NCBI GenBank assembly: GCA_026874595.1 | Contig: CM049313.1 | Location: 42,000,659 to 42,064,658 of the forward strand | DNA: 64,000 nt | Source: Sipunculus nudus | Lineage: Eukaryota; Annelida; Sipuncula; Golfingiida; Sipunculidae | Direction of reading: 5' to 3' | In this document: in pieces, positions 61,801 through 64,000 of the stretch | Position numbering within the stretch: the stretch's first letter is position 1 | Layout: each line of letters starts with the position of its first letter | Translations under genes and position numbers: made by a program | Notes under the pieces: model-generated | The model's database searches: none | What the model saw: only the letters and a program-made list of their open reading frames with translations | What the model was told of the DNA's origin: nothing

Positions 61801-62634
61801 TCTGGTTGATAGAGCACAACCAATCTGGGACTTGGAAATATTTGTGAGTACATTGATTATTATCAGGTCAAAATTTTTACATGTTATGTAAGCTGCAGAA
61901 ATTGAGGTTGAAATGAAATTCTAAAAGCTCTGAATTCCTTACAGTAATATAAAATGCATTCATTGGATACTACTGCTTAGGTGGATTATGTAGGTTTCTC
62001 AAACTCCAGTGAAATTATCTTTTTTTTTACGAATTCTCATTGTTAGAAATTTTAATTCAAGAAATCTATGGAAATAAACAGGTCATGTTAAAAAAAAATA
62101 TTGACTATTTTAGAATAAAGGAAATTGTAGATGGTGGAATAAATTCATGGAATATGAAAATCGAAGAGAGTCCAAGACAATCATGTCAGTTGTAAACAAT
62201 ACATGGGTCACAGACATTCACAGGACATTATGTTGTATGGGGGGTCACTCTTCACCACAAAATACTATAATTTCCAGAACTTGTTTAAGATTGTTGCAGT
62301 AAGTCTTAGGAAATCATGAAAGATAACAGTGCTAAAAATGATTGAAAGTTGTGAGTGCAGCGTGATACCTCTTTCTTTATAATCAAGGGACATTTTTTTT
62401 ATATAATTCTAATTATTTTTTCCAACCATTCACTGGACATTCAGTTGGAGTAATTTACCCTTGTACTTTTTATATTTGTTCTCAGGGCCACTACCTATAT
62501 GCCACAACTGATAAAGAGATAATAAAACTTGATGTGAGGCAGTGCGACCGTTATAAATATTGTACCTCATGTGCCAGAGACCCATACTGTGGCTGGAATA
62601 AGGACAAAAAACGGTGTGAAAACTTCAGTAATAG
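43346..62634 (+). CDS. Semaphorin gene, 14 exons, 3' incomplete
   Basis: Semaphorins are secreted or membrane guidance cues that bind plexins through a seven-bladed sema propeller. Joining 43346-43523, 51009-51117, 53931-53958, 54290-54379, 55039-55143, 55541-55628, 56022-56162, 56739-56860, 57605-57719, 58393-58447, 59001-59127, 60627-60822, 61725-61843 and 62486-62634 keeps one open frame of 540 codons plus 2 bases, with GT-AG at every junction. The order is signal peptide (about 19-50), sema (about 76-500) and PSI (about 511-535). Landmarks include YFFFRETA, SRVARVCK, TSFLKARIMCS, GSAMCSF, KAYPLMDQA and CARDPYCGW. Sequons include NAT, NHS, NST, NVT and NFS. The frame leaves the window in phase 2, so the part deciding the class (Ig, TSP1 or membrane segment) is not seen. 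The family call is firm; the class is not. There are no coding neighbours in the window. Confidence 0.93.
46853..46925. repeat. (AAT)n microsatellite
   Basis: About 14 pure AAT/ATA repeats (to about 46894) and then interrupted copies. They create a false poly-Asn frame. Confidence 0.95.
49300..49480. repeat. Nested inverted-repeat region
   Basis: A 19-base odd palindrome is at 49323-49341 (GACCAATCA-G-TGATTGGTC). A longer hairpin follows: AGTCCAGTCTAAACAC (49366-49381) pairs with GTGTTTAGGCTGGACT (49419-49434) at 15 of 16 positions, and the pairing extends outward about 6 more bases with one mismatch. The surroundings are dense in TGACC/GGTCA and TCTGGAC words. It may be a foldback element; the family is unknown. 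Confidence 0.6.
51009..51117 (+). CDS. Semaphorin exon 2: linker and first sema strand
   Basis: Residues 60-95, entered in phase 1 and left in phase 2. The acceptor is TTTCTTTACAG and the donor is CAT|GTAAGT. A polar, signal-distal linker is followed by YFRKFYVDKDG and FLYIGAM, which match the opening of the sema domain (family pattern: a short loop, then L-x-V/I-G-A). The 7.5-kb intron before it is the largest in the gene, as is usual after a signal-peptide exon. Confidence 0.88.
51576..52031. mobile_element. MITE with 21-base inverted ends
   Basis: The left arm contains TACCTCCATTTCCCCAA (51580-51596) and the right arm its exact reverse complement (52011-52027). With GGAY outside, the match is 20 of 21. 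A third copy of the arm in the right-hand sense lies inside, at about 51659-51676. The GC-richer centre (51720-51960) has repeated GTTGCACAT words and produces long false frames on the minus strand. No transposase, and no target duplication that I can define. Confidence 0.7.
52305..53845. mobile_element. Second composite element, with AGGTCA-rich units
   Basis: The left end TTTTTAGTTCAGCTGACT and right end TTTAGCTGAGTGTCGAGACC, with palindrome GACCCATGGGTC (53827-53838), correspond to the ends of the 30151 element. The first 320 bases match that element's internal unit (AGAGAGGTCCAT, GAGCTATGGGGCT, CCCCAGAATAA). After a (TGTC)n patch (about 52768-52812), the interior switches to about five diverged units bearing GATGATAACTCCAG and GGTCAAAGGTCAAGGTCA, the family that fills 63160-64000. 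It is thus a mosaic of two families inside one set of ends. Confidence 0.65.
53931..53958 (+). CDS. Semaphorin exon 3: 28-base exon completing blade 1 strand
   Basis: Only 28 bases: the last base of the Met codon begun in exon 2, then SYVYKINVQ, ending in phase 0. The acceptor is CTTGTTTCAG and the donor is CAG|GTGAGT. The peptide continues GAM-SYVYKINV, corresponding to the family's GAxDxVYxLxL. Phase and homology make it secure despite its size. Confidence 0.88.
53959..54289 (+). other. Semaphorin intron 3
   Basis: 331 bases, AT-rich, nothing but splice signals. Confidence 0.8.
54290..54379 (+). CDS. Semaphorin exon 4: sema blade 1, first conserved Cys
   Basis: Thirty codons, phase 0 at both ends, residues 106-135. 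The acceptor is ATATTTCAG and the donor is CAG|GTGATT. It contains the first cysteine of the conserved C-x(about 10)-C pair (SIKKCEAKK, residue about 128); the partner is in exon 5 (DCQNHIR). In the family this segment carries the 'CKWAGK...EC.N(F/Y)I' pattern; here the tryptophan-glycine part has diverged. Confidence 0.87.
54380..55038 (+). other. Semaphorin intron 4
   Basis: 659 bases, AT-rich, nothing recognised. Confidence 0.8.
55039..55143 (+). CDS. Semaphorin exon 5: sema blade 1-2, divergent GTGAY motif
   Basis: Thirty-five codons, phase 0 at both ends, residues 136-170. The acceptor is TTTTGACAG and the donor is AAG|GTATAT. It starts ESDCQNHIRSV, matching the family's EC.N(F/Y)I(R/K)V, and holds VAGTGAYEPIL, matching the near-universal CGT(N/G)AFxPxC. 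Both cysteines of that motif are replaced (A156 and L165), which is unusual for the family. Confidence 0.88.
55144..55540 (+). other. Semaphorin intron 5
   Basis: 397 bases. It contains one exon-like decoy at 55253-55276 (good acceptor, weak GT), discussed under rejected items. Confidence 0.8.
55541..55628 (+). CDS. Semaphorin exon 6: sema CPYxP motif
   Basis: Residues 171-199, phase 0 in and phase 1 out. The acceptor is TGTATTGCAG and the donor is TCT|GTAAGT. It contains GYCPYSPRDNAT, the sema 'CPYDPxxNST' signature, with an N-glycosylation sequon (NAT). The distance from the GTGAYEP proline to CPY (about 22 residues) is the same as I recall for semaphorin 5A, so no extra exon is needed between exons 5 and 6. 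Confidence 0.9.
55629..56021 (+). other. Semaphorin intron 6
   Basis: 393 bases, nothing recognised. Confidence 0.8.
56022..56162 (+). CDS. Semaphorin exon 7: sema blade 2-3
   Basis: Residues 200-246, entered and left in phase 1. The acceptor is CTGTCTTTCAG and the donor is AAAG|GTAGGG. It reads KYFVYSATMLDESRNDPVIYRP, then LLRTVRQDQYWLK, matching the family's 'LYSGT..DF.G.DP.IYR...LRT...D..WL'. The usual GT of 'SGT' is AT here. Confidence 0.92.
56163..56738 (+). other. Semaphorin intron 7
   Basis: 576 bases, AT-rich, nothing recognised. Confidence 0.8.
56739..56860 (+). CDS. Semaphorin exon 8: YFFFRETA signature
   Basis: Residues 247-287, phase 1 in and phase 0 out. The acceptor is TCTTTCGCAG and the donor is AAG|GTAATC. 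It contains the most diagnostic semaphorin block in the window: AEFVRTF, SDYVYFFFRETA, then CDKVFYSRVARVCK. The two cysteines belong to the conserved sema set. A sequon, NHS, lies before the strand. Confidence 0.95.
56861..57604 (+). other. Semaphorin intron 8
   Basis: 744 bases, AT-rich, nothing recognised. Confidence 0.8.
57605..57719 (+). CDS. Semaphorin exon 9: WTSFLKARIMCS block
   Basis: Residues 288-325, phase 0 in and phase 1 out. The acceptor is TTGTAG and the donor is TGT|GTGAGT. It continues 'VCK-SDRGG' across the junction, then RWTSFLKARIMCSVGTNPAF and FNEL. This matches the family's 'NDxGG...WTTFLKARLxCS...YFNEL', including the conserved cysteine. Confidence 0.95.
57720..58392 (+). 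other. Semaphorin intron 9 with repeat fragment
   Basis: 673 bases. From about 57903 a (TCTG)n-like patch leads into a dispersed-repeat fragment (CAATAACTTTCCTAAATTTT...TTCATTCAAATTTGG). A roughly 69-base unit then occurs twice (TTTGGTCSAATTTCYCARTG at about 58117 and 58186, each followed by GTTCACCTGMAGATGT). Confidence 0.6.
58393..58447 (+). CDS. Semaphorin exon 10: sema blade 5 strand
   Basis: Fifty-five bases, phase 1 in and phase 2 out, residues 326-343. The acceptor is TTTCTTTCAG and the donor is CAA|GTGAGC. It reads YDDVRMEGDKFVGVFGTNH, matching the family's '..V(Y/F)GVFTT..N'. The join to exon 11 rebuilds a lysine codon. Confidence 0.9.
58448..59000 (+). other. Semaphorin intron 10
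   Basis: 553 bases, nothing recognised. Confidence 0.8.
59001..59127 (+). CDS. Semaphorin exon 11: GSAMC strand and blade 6
   Basis: Residues 344-386, phase 2 in and phase 0 out. The acceptor is TTCTCCATAG and the donor is AAG|GTGAGC. It reads EGFFGSAMCSFTVSEIESVF, then NGPVKNSTNNWKP and PPQEIGK. This fits the family's 'GSAVC.(F/Y).(M/L)..I...F.GPF......W.P', ending just before the RPGxC loop. NST is a sequon. Confidence 0.95.
59880..59990 (+). repeat. tRNA-like / SINE fragment
   Basis: CGGGTTCAAACCCTG at about 59948-59962 is an exact pol III B box (GGTTCAAACCC) inside a 4-pair T-arm with a 7-base loop. The upstream text does not fold into complete D and anticodon arms, so it is more likely a SINE relic than a tRNA gene. 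Confidence 0.4.
60464..60475 (+). other. Possible 12-base alternative microexon in intron 11
   Basis: An excellent acceptor (long pyrimidine tract ending TTTCCAG) is followed by GAAGTCTTTGAG and a weak GT (GAG|GTCTGT). Included in phase 0, it would add EVFE between residues 386 and 387. If the weak donor is skipped, the frame meets TAA at 60503-60505 and would truncate the protein inside the sema domain. Exon 11 also joins directly to exon 12 in perfect phase and homology, so this is optional at most. Confidence 0.25.
60627..60822 (+). CDS. Semaphorin exon 12: PLMDQA block, sema blade 6-7
   Basis: Residues 387-451, phase 0 in and phase 1 out. The acceptor is TATGTTTTCAG and the donor is CAA|GTGAGT. 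Its first codon is Cys, so exon 11 to exon 12 reads EIGK-C, the counterpart of the family's RPG(T/K)C. It then carries LLQFIKAYPLMDQA, matching 'FIKSHPLMDEAV', and later RLVLKSVTGKDGK, YNVTFLGT. The open frame visible upstream of 60627 is intron, not protein. Confidence 0.94.
60823..61724 (+). other. Semaphorin intron 12
   Basis: 902 bases. The part from about 61230 to 61700 is GC-richer and less repetitive than the other introns, with several CpGs at 61310-61360 and open frames on both strands. I could not assign it to a repeat or an exon. Confidence 0.65.
61725..61843 (+). CDS. Semaphorin exon 13: sema blade 7
   Basis: Residues 452-491, phase 1 in and phase 0 out. The acceptor is TATCTTTGACAG and the donor is TTT|GTGAGT. 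It reads NQGHIFKVLHWNKDGS and ends QPIWDLEIF. The join 'FLGT-NQGHIFKV' equals the family's 'F(L/I)GTDxGxVxKV'. Confidence 0.92.
61844..62485 (+). other. Semaphorin intron 13
   Basis: 642 bases, AT-rich, nothing recognised. Confidence 0.8.
62486..62634 (+). CDS. Semaphorin exon 14: end of sema and PSI domain
   Basis: Residues 492-540 and two further bases (phase 2 out). The acceptor is TTTGTTCTCAG and the donor is TAG|GTAAGA. It reads HYLYATTDKEIIKLDVRQC, the last sema strand (family '.LY(V/I)GT...V.(Q/K)(L/I)...RC'), and then the PSI domain, with cysteines at about 511, 517, 520, 526 and 535 and the hallmark CARDPYCGW. A sequon (NFS) is near its end. Everything downstream is outside the window. 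Confidence 0.95.
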
Positions 62635-62657
62635 GTAAGAATTGTATATATTAGTTG

Positions 62658-63160
62658 TATCCCCAGACAAAGTCAGGGGATACTATGTTTTCATACCGGT
62701 CCCGCCGCCGCCGCCGCATATAAATCTTGTTGGCGCGATAACCCAAAAAATATTTCACGGAACTTTACCAAACTTGGTATATGTATAGATATGGGTAAGA
62801 GGACGACGCCTAATTTTAGGAAAAATCACACAAATTCTTTAATATCTCAAGAAATCTTGCATGGATTTATCCCAAAATCAAGTTGATGGAAGATCATGGA
62901 TAGGGTTGTCATGTTCCAGAAACTGGTGGCGCAACCTATTATTCTTTACTTGTTTTCATGCCGTTTAATACCCCCAAAATTGCCACCTTACAGTACTGTG
63001 AGAATTATAAGTCAAAAACTAATGGACAGATTTCTTTTATATTATGCATATACATAGGTATGGGTTATGGGATGATGTTTATTTAAATTGGGGTCATGAC
63101 CTTTCCTATGATAGTGGCCTTGACCTTGAATATTGCCATATATGGTGAAAATCACACACC
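62658..63160. repeat. Second copy of the CCAGACAAAGTC element
   Basis: Begins CCAGACAAAGTCAGGGGATAC, a (CCG)n patch and GTTGGCGCGATAAC, and follows the 18608 element closely (TTTCACGG, AACTTGGTATATG, CTGGTGGCGCAACCT at about 62922, TCATGCCGTTTAATACCCCC). It is truncated after about one and a half units, where the AGGTCA-type repeat takes over. Confidence 0.75.
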
Positions 63161-64000
63161 TCTTATGATATCTTCAGTGTTGATAGCCATATGGATTTCA
63201 AACATGACTTATGTATGGCCCACCACTAAAGTAAGAACCCTATAGGTTCTAGGGTAATGAGGTCAAGGTCAATGGACTGGCATTTTAAAAGATACTGTGG
63301 ATGCATTTTAAGCCAAACTTTCATCCTAGGTCTTCCATCTTGAATATATAGCTCACTTGCTGATAGTGGATGATTCATATAAATTTTGGGGTCACAAGGT
63401 CAAAGGTCAAGGCCACAGGAGCTATCTGTCCAAAAATTAGTTTCTGGATGATAACTCCTGCTTTTATTGATGTATGGATTTCAAACTTGACTTGTATATG
63501 TCCCATTGGAAAAGCAAGACCCAAATTGATTTTGGGGTCATGAGGTCAAAGGTCAAGGTCACAGGACACAACTTTAAAAAGATTGTGGATGCATTTTCAG
63601 CCAAACATTTCATCTCAGATCTTTCATCTTACACATATAGTTCACCTGCCAAGAGAGGAAGAACCCTATCAATTTTGAGGTCACAAGGTCAAAGGTGAAG
63701 GTCACAGGAGCCATCTGTCCAAAAATTAGTTTCTGGATGATAATTCCTGCTTTTATTGATGTATGGATTTCAAACTTGACTTGTATTTGGCCCATTGGAA
63801 AAGCAAGACCCGAATTGATTTTGGGGTCATGAGGTCAAAGGTCAAGGTCACAGGAAACCTCTTTAAAAAGATTGTGGATGCATTTTCAGCCAAACATTTC
63901 ATCTCAGGTCTTTCATCTTGCACATATAGTTTACCTGCCAAGAGTGGGAGACCCCTATCAATTTTGAGGTCACAAGGTCAAAGGTGAAGGTCACAGGAGC
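63161..64000. repeat. Tandem repeat, 289-base period, rich in AGGTCA
   Basis: TGGATGATAAYTCCTGCTTT starts at 63445 and again at 63734, so the period is 289 bases. The two copies are nearly identical, and a diverged copy precedes them. Each carries two motif clusters, one like AGGTCAAAGGTCAAGGTCA (63543-63561) and one like GAGGTCACAAGGTCAAAGGT. The 74-codon frames that recur here are side-effects of the repeat. The array leaves the window. Confidence 0.8.

Larger units (their letters stand above)
62635..64000 (+). other. Semaphorin intron 14, incomplete
   Basis: Starts at GTAAGA and is filled by two repeats (62658-63160 and 63161-64000). The acceptor lies beyond the window. Confidence 0.75.

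Noticed and set aside
63474-63987. Two similar 74-codon frames (MDFKLDLY...) as a repeated small gene family
   Set aside because: They are readings of the 289-base noncoding tandem repeat; frames on the other strand are equally open.

Overview
The window looks like nuclear DNA of a lophotrochozoan animal, most likely a bivalve mollusc. It is AT-rich, and its only gene is split into short exons by GT-AG introns. The introns and 5' flank are full of microsatellites, small inverted-repeat transposons and dispersed repeats whose boilerplate I recall from bivalve genomes (openings such as TTTTTAGCTCAGCTGA and CCAGACAAAGTC). The species assignment is inference. No bacterial gene, CRISPR array, rRNA or intact tRNA is visible. 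|| The only gene I can prove is a semaphorin on the + strand. Fourteen exons between 43346 and 62634 join in consistent phase into about 540 residues: signal peptide, a nearly complete sema beta-propeller, and the PSI domain (CxxxxxCxxC...DPYCGW pattern). The reading frame runs out of the window after the PSI exon in phase 2, so the C-terminus (Ig domain, thrombospondin repeats or membrane anchor) is missing. The class (2-like secreted, 1-like or 5-like) therefore stays open. || Layout. 1-43345: 43 kb with no confirmed coding gene. It holds two hAT-like MITEs with 8-bp target duplications (13560-14438 and 32783-33316), a third hAT-like element (34334-34858), composite tandem-repeat elements (18608-19893 and 30151-31600), SINE-like stretches (41890-42140 and 42600-42830) and several microsatellites. 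It also holds candidate untranslated exons of the semaphorin with good splice sites (15208-15275 and one ending at 41131). 43346-62634: the semaphorin exons. Intron 1 (7.5 kb) and intron 2 (2.8 kb) are large and repeat-filled; the rest are 0.3-1.5 kb. 62635-64000: intron 14, filled by two repeat families. || Points to follow up: the paired loss of two cysteines that normally form a sema disulfide; a possible 12-base in-frame microexon (or truncating exon) in intron 11; a GGTGGCGCCACC palindrome that recurs in unrelated repeat families and resembles a double CTCF core; CTCF-like motifs near the gene; and arrays of AGGTCA nuclear-receptor half-sites carried by the intronic repeats.
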